IMG/VR virus record: IMGVR_UViG_3300007609_000037
Span: 1 to 46,607 of that record
Source of the DNA: a virus
DNA length: 46,607 nucleotides
Reading direction: 5' to 3' (one strand)
Shown here: in pieces, positions 38,101 to 46,607 of the stretch
Numbering within the stretch: position 1 is the stretch's first letter
How the letters are laid out: every line of letters starts with the position of its first letter
Program-made: the position numbers and the translations under genes
The notes under the pieces: model-generated
Database searches by the model: none
The model's input: the letters and a program-made list of their open reading frames with translations, nothing else
Told to the model about the DNA's origin: nothing

Positions 38101-38974
38101 TGCTGTAGGTGCTGCTATTAAGCAAGCTTTTGGAGAGGCAGCTGCATTGATGAGCTCCACCAAAGACTCTGCAAAAGGTGCTTTGTCCGATATATTGGGA
38201 GAAGATTTTGTAGGCCCTCCAGAAAAAAGAACTACCCCTGAAACAGCTTCTACCCCCGAGGAGTATGTAGAATCTATACTGGGCGACTTTTTCAAAGGAG
38301 GAGCAAAATTTAAAAAGAAAGGGCCTTTAGACGGTATTGCAGGGGCTATGGAAGGGATTGGAGCAGTATTGTTTGGTAGAAGAGTATCTACTTCTGTAGA
38401 AGGAGATGATGGAGCTATTGCTTCTTCCGGGATTAGCAGGGTTGGAGGCCTTTTCTCTCCTCTTATAAATTTCTTTTCTCAGGCCGAAAACCCATTCTTT
38501 CAAGGACTTAAAGGAATTTTCTCAAAAGATAACCCTTTAGTACAAGGTTTTGGTAAATTGTTTCAATCTGCACTTCCATTACTTGGGAAGCTCTTCACGG
38601 GAGGAGTAGGGCTTCTAGGAGGGTTTTTAGGGTTTGCTAACGGTGGAATGGCAAAAGGCGGGTTCCAAGCATATGCAAATGGCGGCATTGCTACCAAACC
38701 TACACTAGGATTAGTAGGTGAAGGTAGATACAATGAAGCAATAGTGCCTATGCCAAATGGAAAAGCAATACCAGTAGATATGAAAGGGGCAGGGCAACAA
38801 AATAATGTTACTGTGAATGTATCAGTAGATAGTCAAGGTAATGCCTCTACAAATATGCAACAAGACTCGGCACAGGCAGGAAATCTTGGCCAAATCATCG
38901 CACGAGCAGTTCAACAAGAACTTCAAAATCAAAAACGGTCTGGCGGCATACTTAGCCCGTATGGAGCAACATAA
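35144..38974 (+). CDS. Tape measure protein
   Basis: 1276 residues. N-terminal KNTIQIDIEVNGKMQKATVQ, long coiled-coil, hydrophobic segments (about 85-100, 450-490), and Gly-rich FANGGMAKGGFQAYANGGIA with LGLVGEGRYNEAIVPMPNGK at the C-terminus, as in lambda-like tape measures. Sets the tail length and helps DNA cross the envelope. Confidence 0.93.
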   Translation: MAKNTIQIDIEVNGKMQKATVQAEKLNKALDKTAKGAQTTDRTLKGTAQASSNTTKNFSKMAQGINGGLVPAYATLAANLFAVSAAFLFLKDAGNLVTLQKGQEAYAGATGVALRSLSNDIIAATEAQINFTDASQAAAIGTASGLSGEQLTKLGTAAKDASLILGRDVTDSFNRLVRGVTKAEPELLDELGIILRLEDATQKYAESLGRNRESLTAFERSQAVANDVLEQAEQKYSRIIAVVDPGVNTFNKLGKSFDDIINKIKEFAAVTLGPFAEAVTQFPALGVALLGVFGKGVLTAALPGLRDIGENAKLSAEKSKESFDEAKASLKAYTTETRVANKAAAASRAQALGDAGFKTKSPTSGFEMIKQGRGGDLTSQQLVGMQRAVANSKTLSKEMKREWQSALGEMLLATKKSTKGIEQEFKKTTGKISLFFKQTEVKVKGAFASMKLAAASFAGFAATALSVISWVSLIATLGVTVYQFFKAKKASDETAQALDYAAEKVSALNDEFKDFNKIQNIITEDGAGSLKYFTALGERIGSVGLSALEPLFKEAISEESLNNFSNKVKEEAEKVSSQLGALTSDAAAAAAGINDLAQNSESWIVKLGALMAIGQGGTNGITQTTQELKELQTELEATTYTFADFLNTSDDQRLKDLGKYFTDQVAALTTVNENFGGQGSSAILSYLDTLNQLTNASDLSAESFQELFNKLKTQQLEVNRVTQLFKDYERGLQDVNTQSKQLRTGFLNVTKEEAAADALRTQIRLTQELNEEMRGDKEGRLAGLSPEQIKALEQNKRDLEFAESLDNLEKDKLARAKELALRTEKDLRGRTKRQQNLINLELKSVGLSNEEAYIQDQITILENERIANGGTLNNQEQTRLDNLEQELKLNKEKEKSLERQRDLSFQVIDAANQALESNLQSNIAAIIKGSEKSFKDAILNIGKGVLEGIADTLAGQLTDIIMGTDPLMKAQQGAIKVAGALSEGAAAVGAAIKQAFGEAAALMSSTKDSAKGALSDILGEDFVGPPEKRTTPETASTPEEYVESILGDFFKGGAKFKKKGPLDGIAGAMEGIGAVLFGRRVSTSVEGDDGAIASSGISRVGGLFSPLINFFSQAENPFFQGLKGIFSKDNPLVQGFGKLFQSALPLLGKLFTGGVGLLGGFLGFANGGMAKGGFQAYANGGIATKPTLGLVGEGRYNEAIVPMPNGKAIPVDMKGAGQQNNVTVNVSVDSQGNASTNMQQDSAQAGNLGQIIARAVQQELQNQKRSGGILSPYGAT

Positions 38975-39357
38975 TGGCACTAGGATTTACAACATCAGCA
39001 ACTTATGGAAGTCGTACAATTTCTCCAGATAGAGGTATAGCAAGACAGTCTAATCCACGAGTTTTAGTAGCTAAATTTGGAGATGGATATGAACAACGTA
39101 TTGCCGATGGTATTAACTCTGTGGACGAAGTATTTAGCGTAACTTTTAACAATCGTTCCGCAGCAGAGATAGACGATATAACTGGATATTTTGCTTCTTT
39201 AAAGGGAGCAACTTCATTTACTTATACAATACCAGATGATAATGCTTCAGGAGATGAATTAGCGATTAAAGTAGTATGTCAAACTTATAATCAAAGCTAT
39301 AACTATGATGGGTTTTATTCAGTATCAGCAGTATTTAAAAGAGTTTATGAACCATGA
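38974..39357 (+). CDS. Minor tail protein, gpM-like
   Basis: 127 residues: NPRVLVAKFGDGYEQRIADG, VTFNNRSAAEIDDITGYFAS, ATSFTYTIPDDNA and a final YSVSAVFKRVYEP; the phage_min_tail (gpM) pattern. Part of the tail tip. Confidence 0.88.
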   Translation: MALGFTTSATYGSRTISPDRGIARQSNPRVLVAKFGDGYEQRIADGINSVDEVFSVTFNNRSAAEIDDITGYFASLKGATSFTYTIPDDNASGDELAIKVVCQTYNQSYNYDGFYSVSAVFKRVYEP

Positions 39358-40355
39358 GTGAATTAATTGAAGCAGTACAACTATTAGAGCCTGGAAGTGA
39401 ATTAGTAGAGCTGTATGAGCTTACTATAGATGGTACAATTTTATACTTTCATTCAGGCTTAGAAGAAGATTTAAGCAGCGTTCAGTTTAGAGAGCGTACT
39501 AGTCCTTATACTGTAAGAGAGTACACAGCTTTTCCTATTATAATGGAAGGGGTAGAGCTAGGGGCTGATGGTGCTATTAATAGGCCAAGCCTAACAGTTG
39601 CAAATGTAGCAAATACGTTTTCTGCAGCTCTTGGCAATATTAAGGCAGAAAATTTAGTAGGAGAAAGACTTACAAAAAGAACTACTCTTAAAAAATACTT
39701 ATACGGAGAAACAGGAGACGCTAGTCCTCCCATAGAGTTTCCAATACGTAAATTTATTATTGATAGAATTTCTGGAGAAACTAATACTGCTGTAACTTAT
39801 GAGCTTGCCGCTCCCTATGACTTAGAAGGAATAACTTTGCCCAACAGGAAAGTTATAGGAAAATATTGTTCTTGGCAGTACCAAGGGTATAGCTTAGATC
39901 AAAAAGGTGGTTGTATATGGGATAAAGATAGTACAGTTTCTTACGCAGATGGCTCTGGCGGGGTCAATACGCATAAAGCATATTTTACAGAAGACGACGA
40001 ACCAGTAGTCCCTTCTAGCGCTACAATGACGGGCTGGACAGTGGGACAATATAAAACTTATACTACTTATAGCGCTAGCACTGGCTACTCAGTAGGTGAT
40101 TACGTAGAGTATGATGACGGAAACCAAACAACAGTATGGAAATGTACTCTTGCGAGCACAGGAAATGATCCTGGTTTAAATTCTATTTATTGGTCAAAAG
40201 GAGATGTATGCGGCAAAAAGCTATCTTCTTGTAAATGTAGATTCCAATTCAAACCTCAATCTGCTGGTAGCAGTAATTCAGATCCTTCTACTGAGAAAAA
40301 TACAGGCAAAATATTACCTTTCGGAGCATTTATAGGAAGTAGAAAGTTTAGATGA
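39354..40355 (+). CDS. Tail tip protein, gpL-like with Fe-S cysteines
   Basis: 333 residues. N-terminal gpL-like part (LYFHSGLEEDLSSVQFRERT), and a C-terminal set of cysteines: KYCSWQY, GGCIWD, CGKKLSSCKC. Lambda gpL-like proteins bind an iron-sulfur cluster through such cysteines. The region about 215-265 carries a WxVGxY-type insert (YSVGDYVEYDDGNQTTVWKC) resembling a carbohydrate-binding module. Confidence 0.88.
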   Translation: MSELIEAVQLLEPGSELVELYELTIDGTILYFHSGLEEDLSSVQFRERTSPYTVREYTAFPIIMEGVELGADGAINRPSLTVANVANTFSAALGNIKAENLVGERLTKRTTLKKYLYGETGDASPPIEFPIRKFIIDRISGETNTAVTYELAAPYDLEGITLPNRKVIGKYCSWQYQGYSLDQKGGCIWDKDSTVSYADGSGGVNTHKAYFTEDDEPVVPSSATMTGWTVGQYKTYTTYSASTGYSVGDYVEYDDGNQTTVWKCTLASTGNDPGLNSIYWSKGDVCGKKLSSCKCRFQFKPQSAGSSNSDPSTEKNTGKILPFGAFIGSRKFR

Positions 40356-41041
40356 TTGATGATATTCAGTGGCACTTTGAAAAGGAGTTTCCTCGAGAAG
40401 CGTGCGGTATAATTGGTATAGTAAAAGGTAAAAAGCAATATTTTCCCTGTAGAAACTTAGCAAAAGAAAATGAAGATTTTATACTCGATCCAACAGACTA
40501 TATTTCGGTAAAGAGGCGCGCGGATATCTTCGCAATAGTCCATAATCATATAGATTGGACAAATGAAGCAAGTGACAACGATAAAAAATATTGTAACTCT
40601 TTAGGTATATCTTACTATATTTTTAGCTACCCAGATATGCAATTAAATATACTAGAGCCAGAAATAAAAGTAAATGCTTTAACAGGACGAGAATATGAGT
40701 TTGGTAAATTCGACTGTCTTGAAGCGTGTAAAGATTACTATAAAGAAACTCTTAGTATAACTTTACAGAATAGATTGCCCTACTTAGACGACTGGTGGGA
40801 GCATGGACATAATTATTTTACTGACGATCATATAAAAGAATGGGGCTTTGTTAAAGTTGAAGATTTACAGCCCCATGATTTATTAATATTTACAATGGGA
40901 GCGCTAGTTCCTAACCATTGCGGGGTCTATATAGGTAATGATGTTTTCTTTCATCATGCCGTAAATAGGCTCTCTTGTAGAGAAAACTTATATCCTTTAT
41001 GGAAAAAGTATTTAACTGGAATATACCGATATGACACGTAA
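40352..41041 (+). CDS. Tail tip protein, gpK-like (JAMM plus NlpC/P60)
   Basis: 229 residues with two domains. JAMM: E16 (REACGII), HNHIDWTNEASDND with H64, H66, S74, D77. NlpC/P60: FDCLEACKDYY (C122) and PNHCGVYIG (H189). Lambda gpK has the same arrangement; the peptidase may open the cell wall during entry. Overlaps gpL-like and I-J genes. Confidence 0.9.
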   Translation: MIDDIQWHFEKEFPREACGIIGIVKGKKQYFPCRNLAKENEDFILDPTDYISVKRRADIFAIVHNHIDWTNEASDNDKKYCNSLGISYYIFSYPDMQLNILEPEIKVNALTGREYEFGKFDCLEACKDYYKETLSITLQNRLPYLDDWWEHGHNYFTDDHIKEWGFVKVEDLQPHDLLIFTMGALVPNHCGVYIGNDVFFHHAVNRLSCRENLYPLWKKYLTGIYRYDT

Positions 41042-44000
41042 CATTTATCTTGAAGGCGAACTCGCTTTAAAATTTGGAGCACAGCACTCTTTTCACGGAG
41101 ATAGTGTTAAAGATGCGCTGCGTCTGTTAGATGCGAACAAGCCTGGATTTAAAAAATATTTTATAGATGCTACGGACTGTGATATTGGTTTTCATATTGA
41201 AGTTGGCGGACAAGAAATTGACAATCCTTTAGAGTGTATATTGCCTCTTCGAGAAGGGGACATAATTATTACTCCTATCGCTGCAGGCTCTAAGTCTGGT
41301 GCGGGTAAGATTCTTGCGGCTGTAGCTATTGCTTCTTTATTTTTTATAGGGCCTGCAGGAGTTCCTTTATTGAGTTTAAGTGCTCAAGGTCTCGCAGGGG
41401 GCGTAGCAAATATAGCAGCGGCTTTAGCAACAAATTTAGCTCTTACAGGCATTCAACAACTTATGGCCCCAGATCCTGGCGTAGATGAGGAAGATGAAGG
41501 CTACTTATTTAATGGAGCAGAGCAGAATATTGTAGAGGGTATGCCTGTTCCTCTTCTTTATGGAGAGCTTCGCGTTGCGGGATACCCTGTATCTTTTGAA
41601 ATGATCCATGGAGCTAAAAGAATTACCTCTAGTGATAATACTGTAACATTTAATGGAGAAATTCTAAATCTTCCAAAAGGTGATATAGAAAGTTATTATC
41701 AAGATCAGATGGAAAGAAATGGTGGAAATATAGAGCGAGTAATAGACCCTATATCAGGCGCAAGCGTTTCTAGAAATAGCCAAGATATTCTTTTTACTGA
41801 TGTTATTTCAGAAGGGCCGATCTACGGATTAGTAGATGGAGGAACTTCTGTATTTTTAAATGATGACGCTGCTCAAGTAACTGCACAAAGTTTTGTAAGA
41901 CTGTCTGAAACTCCAGTAGAGTTTGACTTTACTTTAAATAGTACTTCTGTAACTATTGATAGAAATGGGCATTCAAAAGACATACAAGCAGATACTGAAA
42001 ATGGTACTAAGTTTATCATCGTAAGAAGCTATGCTTCGAGTGCATCTTCTATTGTTCGTAGTTCCGCAACTGGATCTGCTAATTCTGTAACAATTACTTC
42101 TACTAATGCAATATTTACCCCCTCAATGGAGTATGATAGAACAAATGCTAATTCAGCAGCTATAGTTAGACTACTCGATTCAAACTCTATTACAATATTC
42201 GAAGGCTATATAGAAAATTATACTTCTAGTACCGTAGTTAAATGTATTCCCTTACCCGGCACAGATATTAATCCTGCTTTATCAAATGGCAGCTATACGA
42301 CAGTTATTGACGGAAAGTTTCAAGTAAGCTCTATATCTTCTAACTCTTTAACGCTTACATCAAACTTTCTAGGAGATACCGGGAGTTATAAATGTGACTT
42401 AAGTGGTACAAACTATGACACTGTCTCTCTTATTGATAGAGTTTCTAGTGGTTCAAAACACAACAGTTTTGATGTACAATTTAGAAATGGTAACTTAATA
42501 CAGCCTGCTTTTGCTGATGCAGCTGGAACAGGGGTAGGCTCTATATCTGTAGGTCCAGGAGGCTCTTTTGCAGCTTTTAGTCCTGTACTATATGCTGACT
42601 CTGGAGAAACAGACAATCCAACTGTTGAGTATACAGGTACTTCTGCATCAGGATTTGGTCTTACTGCTGCACAAGCAGAAGAAGTTGATGAAATTCGAGT
42701 AACTTTTACGTATCCTCAACTATGGAATCGTAATGAAAAAGGAGAACAGACCGCAGCAACTGTAAGATATAATATGTATGTTGCTGTAGAGAGAAATGGC
42801 TCCTTTGACTCTTATCAGTCCATAACTCAAAACGTAGAACATTTAGCAAAAAGTAACGCGCCTCGTATATTTGAAGAAGTAATTGATATGCGACAATATC
42901 AACCTTTTACAGATTTTAAAGTAAAAATAACTAGGACTACAAACAACGATCAAGCCTATGACTCTGGCACAAATAGAGTAAATACTAACTATACTACTCA
43001 GTCTAACGGGTCTATTAGTTCTTTAAATAGTATTATTAAAGAAAACCTTTCTTACCCTCTTACTGCGATGGCGAAGGTACGAATAAATTCCAAGGATTTT
43101 CAAAATGTTCCTACTCGAACATATCATTGTAAAGGTTTAAAAGTAAAAGTACCTTCAAACTATATTACAAGAGATGAAGGCGTTAATAGTGTTGCTACTT
43201 ACAATCGAAACGTATCTACGGGTGCAGTAACTTCATCCTATCAAGACTGGGATGGAAGCTTCCGTGCGGATAAAATTTATACAAATAATCCTGCATGGGT
43301 ATTCTATGACATTCTTACAAATAATCGTTATGGCCTTGGAGACTGGCTAAATGAAGATGAAATTGATAAGTATGCACTTTATCGAATTGCAAGATATTGT
43401 GATGAGCTAGTTCCTGATGGTAATGGAGGCTTTGAGCCTCGCTTTACAACAAATGCTTACTTCACAAAAGCTTCAGATGCTTATAAGATAGTAAAAGACC
43501 TAGCTACTGTATTCCGCAGTATGATCTATTGGATGGATGGAGAAGTATATACCGTAATTGATCAGCCAGGTGATCCTATCTATAATTTCTCAAAATCAAA
43601 TGTTATTGATGGAGCGTTTGGGTATGAGACTACTGGCAGTAAAACTCGCGCAAATCAAATAATTGTAACTTGGAATAATCCTGCTGCAAATTATAAGCTA
43701 GAGAATTTAATAGTAGAAGACCGTGATAATATTATTAATACAGGCAGAATTATATCTGAAGAAGCCGTAGCTTTTGGCGCAACTACAGAAGGCCAAGCAC
43801 TTCGATATGGTCGCTGGAAGTTATGGACTGCTGTTAATCAAACTGAAATTATCTCTTTTAAGACAGCAATCAATGCAGCTTTTATAGCTCCTGGTGATAT
43901 TATCAATGTTCAAGATTCTGATCGCTACCCAGGAAACTTAAAGTATAGTGGACGAGTAAGTAATACTGGTACTCGTAATACTACAACAATACCTTTAGAT

Positions 44001-46607
44001 CGTGAAATAGAGTTAAACTCTGGGTCAGATTACGAACTGAGCATTTTATTCACTGACAGCGTTGCTACTCTTGCCCAGGATTCTGCTACTATTGATTCGG
44101 TTAGTTACTCCCGCGGAGATATAATTGATGGAGCAACTATTGATACAGAAACGGAAGCTAGTAACATATTGGATGATAGTGGAGATTATGTAGATATAAC
44201 TTGGAAGCCTTATACCAATGTAGAGACTCAAACAGTTTCTACGGCCTCAGGCACAGGAATAACTTCTCTTACTGTTAGCTCTGCATTTTCTGCCGCCCCA
44301 GCTTCAGAAAGTATATGGGTACTTAAAGAAAGTATCTCAAGCGTAGAAGTAAAAGGCTCTAAGAAGATGTATAAGATTCTTTCTATAGGAGAGGATTCTA
44401 AAAATACTTATTCAATTACTGCCGTAGAATTTTACAATGAAAAATATGATGCTATAGATGAAGATTTTGTACTTTCTATCCAAGATCCTATCTTTAGCCC
44501 TCCTGACTCGATAGAAGCTATTCCAGTGCCTCAAAATGCTTATGTTATAGTAAGCAACTTAAACTCTGGACAAGTAAAAAATGATGTTGTACTATCTTGG
44601 GATAACCCTATAGATTCAAACGGTGATTTTTATGACTATGTAGACTATTTTGAAGTTTCTTCAAATATTCCTGGGGTTCCTAATACCCTAAAAGTGCCTA
44701 GAAATCAAACTAGCTTATCTGGACTAGACCTTCCTATTGGTACTTTTACTGTGGCTGTTCGTACAATAGCTCAAAATGGTAGAAGATCAGATGCTACAAA
44801 AACAACTTTTACAATAGAAGATCCTGCAAAGCAGGCAATTCCTCGTGCCTATGGAATGGCTCTTGGAGGAGTTTTATCTTCTCCTGCATTTATAACTTCA
44901 GCAGGTACTTTTACTTTAGAGGACAAAGAATACTCGTTGTCTCCTGCAGGTAACCCACAATTAGTAAGAACATTTGACGGAAGCCCTGCGTCGGAATATA
45001 CACAAGATTGCAGTAATATTCCTTCTCTAGATTTTTCCACTTTTACTAATGATGAAGCGGAAGCTGCGTCCCATTACATAATGATTGATGGAGATGCTAG
45101 TGATCCACTTAAACTTATTAAACACTATAAAGATGAGGACTTAGGCTACTCATATTTTTATAATGCAGGAACCGGAAGCACTACTCATACTAGTAATTGG
45201 ACTTCTATAGGAACCGTAAGTGTTGCTGCAGAATCAAACAAAGTTACGGGCAGTGGATTTGATAGCTCTTTACAGGTAGGAGACATTATCAAATTTAGTA
45301 GTACTCAGGCTGCAAAAGTAGTTTATATTGCTTCAGCTACGGATGTTCGTATAGATAAAAGTTTTACTACTGCTATATCCTCCGTAACAGCATATAGGAA
45401 TGCGTTTCGATTTAATAAGAACGATGATTCTGTAATTTACTCTGTTAGAAATGATGGAGGTACTTTTAAAGCATACCCAGTAAATCTAATTATTAATCCA
45501 GATCTAGGTAAACTAGCAAGAAGTACAATACTTACTGTAAACCCTACATTTCTTAACTTTGATGGAGATGAGACTTTAACTACAGATTATACTAATCTTG
45601 TATTAACAGCTACTGCTTTTGGGTACAAAAATCCTGTATTTAAATTTACGGGAGCAGGATTTAATAACTCTGAAATATCTCAAACAGCAGATACTGTTTT
45701 TTCTGCTGGAGATAGCACTTTTGTTGCAATAAAAACTCTTGATAAAGTAGATCAGTATAGCCTAACTGATTTAGTATTCTCTGTTACAGTAGCAGAGGAG
45801 TTAGATGAGACTAACACAGATAAACAATCTACTGCTGATATTACCATTCCTTTTGTTAAAGACGGGGCAGGAGGTGATGCAGGAAAATTAGTGAGATTGA
45901 CTTCAGATGATTATTCTGTAGTTTATGATAATACAGGCGCAAACCCTTCACCAAGCGGTACCTTAACATTTACTGCAACGGCGTCAAATTTTACAGATCC
46001 TTACTTTAAATTTACAGGTGATGGAATTACAGACGAAACAAGCTATACAGATGGTACAGGCAATACTGATACTTTTACATATAGCATACCATCTACTACT
46101 GCCGGGTGGGCAGGTAATCCGCTAACAATTCGCGTAGGGGTATCAGAAGCTGAGTCTTCTACTACAGAGATAGCTTTTGATACAATTTCTATATTTTTTG
46201 TCGCTGATGGCGAGGACGGAGATGACGGTATTGATGGCTATACAGTAGTTACAACCAATGCAGCTCATTCTTTTACTGCAGATAGCTCTGGAACTATAAG
46301 TAGCTACTCAGACTCAGGCACTTCTATAGAGGTATATAAAGGCGGGGTAGAATTAAATAGTGTAACAGGAACTCCAACGGCAGGACAATTTTCGGTTAGT
46401 GTTAGTGCTAGTAATATTACTGCGGGAACGACAAGTGTTTCAGGAGATCCTTTTACAATAGGAGATCACAGTAATATGACTGCTGATACTGCAGTTATTA
46501 CTTATACCTTGAACATAGAAAATCTTGTAACAGGAACTCAAAAGCAAACTTTTAGTAAATCAAGCGCTGGCGTAGATGGAGTTGCGGGAGCCGATGGTGC
46601 AGATGGA
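41031..46607 (+). CDS. Fused gpI-gpJ tail tip/fibre protein (partial)
   Basis: 1859 codons, open to the window edge. Residues 1-140 resemble lambda gpI (IYLEGELALKFGAQHSFHGD, AAGSKSGAGKILAAVAIASL); J-like central parts follow (DVISEGPIYGLVDGG, LFNGAEQNIVEGMPVPLLYG, YDILTNNRYGLGDWLN-like). Fibronectin-like and beta domains continue to the end. Short collagen-like G-x-x stretches occur (GEDGDDGIDG, GAGGDAG, GVAGADGADG at the cut end). Receptor binding is the expected role. Confidence 0.88.
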   Translation, partial: MTRNIYLEGELALKFGAQHSFHGDSVKDALRLLDANKPGFKKYFIDATDCDIGFHIEVGGQEIDNPLECILPLREGDIIITPIAAGSKSGAGKILAAVAIASLFFIGPAGVPLLSLSAQGLAGGVANIAAALATNLALTGIQQLMAPDPGVDEEDEGYLFNGAEQNIVEGMPVPLLYGELRVAGYPVSFEMIHGAKRITSSDNTVTFNGEILNLPKGDIESYYQDQMERNGGNIERVIDPISGASVSRNSQDILFTDVISEGPIYGLVDGGTSVFLNDDAAQVTAQSFVRLSETPVEFDFTLNSTSVTIDRNGHSKDIQADTENGTKFIIVRSYASSASSIVRSSATGSANSVTITSTNAIFTPSMEYDRTNANSAAIVRLLDSNSITIFEGYIENYTSSTVVKCIPLPGTDINPALSNGSYTTVIDGKFQVSSISSNSLTLTSNFLGDTGSYKCDLSGTNYDTVSLIDRVSSGSKHNSFDVQFRNGNLIQPAFADAAGTGVGSISVGPGGSFAAFSPVLYADSGETDNPTVEYTGTSASGFGLTAAQAEEVDEIRVTFTYPQLWNRNEKGEQTAATVRYNMYVAVERNGSFDSYQSITQNVEHLAKSNAPRIFEEVIDMRQYQPFTDFKVKITRTTNNDQAYDSGTNRVNTNYTTQSNGSISSLNSIIKENLSYPLTAMAKVRINSKDFQNVPTRTYHCKGLKVKVPSNYITRDEGVNSVATYNRNVSTGAVTSSYQDWDGSFRADKIYTNNPAWVFYDILTNNRYGLGDWLNEDEIDKYALYRIARYCDELVPDGNGGFEPRFTTNAYFTKASDAYKIVKDLATVFRSMIYWMDGEVYTVIDQPGDPIYNFSKSNVIDGAFGYETTGSKTRANQIIVTWNNPAANYKLENLIVEDRDNIINTGRIISEEAVAFGATTEGQALRYGRWKLWTAVNQTEIISFKTAINAAFIAPGDIINVQDSDRYPGNLKYSGRVSNTGTRNTTTIPLDREIELNSGSDYELSILFTDSVATLAQDSATIDSVSYSRGDIIDGATIDTETEASNILDDSGDYVDITWKPYTNVETQTVSTASGTGITSLTVSSAFSAAPASESIWVLKESISSVEVKGSKKMYKILSIGEDSKNTYSITAVEFYNEKYDAIDEDFVLSIQDPIFSPPDSIEAIPVPQNAYVIVSNLNSGQVKNDVVLSWDNPIDSNGDFYDYVDYFEVSSNIPGVPNTLKVPRNQTSLSGLDLPIGTFTVAVRTIAQNGRRSDATKTTFTIEDPAKQAIPRAYGMALGGVLSSPAFITSAGTFTLEDKEYSLSPAGNPQLVRTFDGSPASEYTQDCSNIPSLDFSTFTNDEAEAASHYIMIDGDASDPLKLIKHYKDEDLGYSYFYNAGTGSTTHTSNWTSIGTVSVAAESNKVTGSGFDSSLQVGDIIKFSSTQAAKVVYIASATDVRIDKSFTTAISSVTAYRNAFRFNKNDDSVIYSVRNDGGTFKAYPVNLIINPDLGKLARSTILTVNPTFLNFDGDETLTTDYTNLVLTATAFGYKNPVFKFTGAGFNNSEISQTADTVFSAGDSTFVAIKTLDKVDQYSLTDLVFSVTVAEELDETNTDKQSTADITIPFVKDGAGGDAGKLVRLTSDDYSVVYDNTGANPSPSGTLTFTATASNFTDPYFKFTGDGITDETSYTDGTGNTDTFTYSIPSTTAGWAGNPLTIRVGVSEAESSTTEIAFDTISIFFVADGEDGDDGIDGYTVVTTNAAHSFTADSSGTISSYSDSGTSIEVYKGGVELNSVTGTPTAGQFSVSVSASNITAGTTSVSGDPFTIGDHSNMTADTAVITYTLNIENLVTGTQKQTFSKSSAGVDGVAGADGADG

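Overview
This window is part of the genome of a tailed double-stranded DNA phage. Its tail-tip genes resemble those of lambda (gpM, gpL, gpK and a fused gpI-gpJ, preceded by a gpG/gpGT frameshift pair and a tape measure). Its capsid is of the HK97 type, so it is most likely a siphovirus. Small genes typical of marine phages are frequent: MazG, Hsp20, bS21, ThyX, a PC4-like protein, DUF5872-type basic proteins and a SleB-type hydrolase. The redox genes need c-type cytochrome maturation in a periplasm, and the Fur-box-like sites suit a Gram-negative host. A marine gammaproteobacterium is my inference; nothing in the window proves the host. Both ends are cut: the fibre/J gene runs off the right edge, and no polymerase, helicase or integrase is present.

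Layout. (1) 8-12645 and on to 13017, minus strand: HTH protein, NAD-dependent DNA ligase split into two genes, PC4-like ssDNA-binding protein, nucleotide-pool enzymes (DUF5664/MazZ-like, ThyX, MazG-like), a lysis pair (GH24 lysozyme and holin candidate), a block of secreted haem/copper redox genes (7212-10251), Hsp20, and many micro-genes. (2) 13154-14850, plus strand: a short operon with an SANT/HTH protein, ribosomal protein bS21, MazG, a zinc-finger peptide and a lipoprotein. (3) 14850-17473: minus-strand HTH/SAP-like regulators and a SprT-like metalloprotease, separated by transcribed regions with few or no genes. (4) 17520-20850: a cassette of different composition, bounded by three Fur-box-like palindromes and duplicated promoter elements. 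It encodes an HTH/SAP protein, a membrane protein, a HAD phosphatase, a DnaQ-like exonuclease, PPK2 polyphosphate kinase and a 29-residue membrane peptide. (5) 20929 to the right end, plus strand: terminase, SleB hydrolase, small basic proteins, portal, a fused protease-scaffold-capsid gene, connectors, tail tube, chaperones, tape measure and tail tip.

How it works together. Almost every transcription unit starts with a strong host sigma70 promoter, usually TTGACA/T, 17 bp, TATAAT, so the phage appears to rely on host RNA polymerase. The left half handles DNA and nucleotide metabolism, regulation and lysis; the right half builds the virion. Two features stand out. The first is a three-protein secreted redox module: one monohaem cytochrome c and two cytochrome c-copper monooxygenase-like fusions, placed behind a strong terminator without an obvious promoter of its own. 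The second is the Fur-box-flanked PPK2/exonuclease/phosphatase cassette, which looks like a moron under iron-responsive control. I would check these two first as candidates for an undescribed system.
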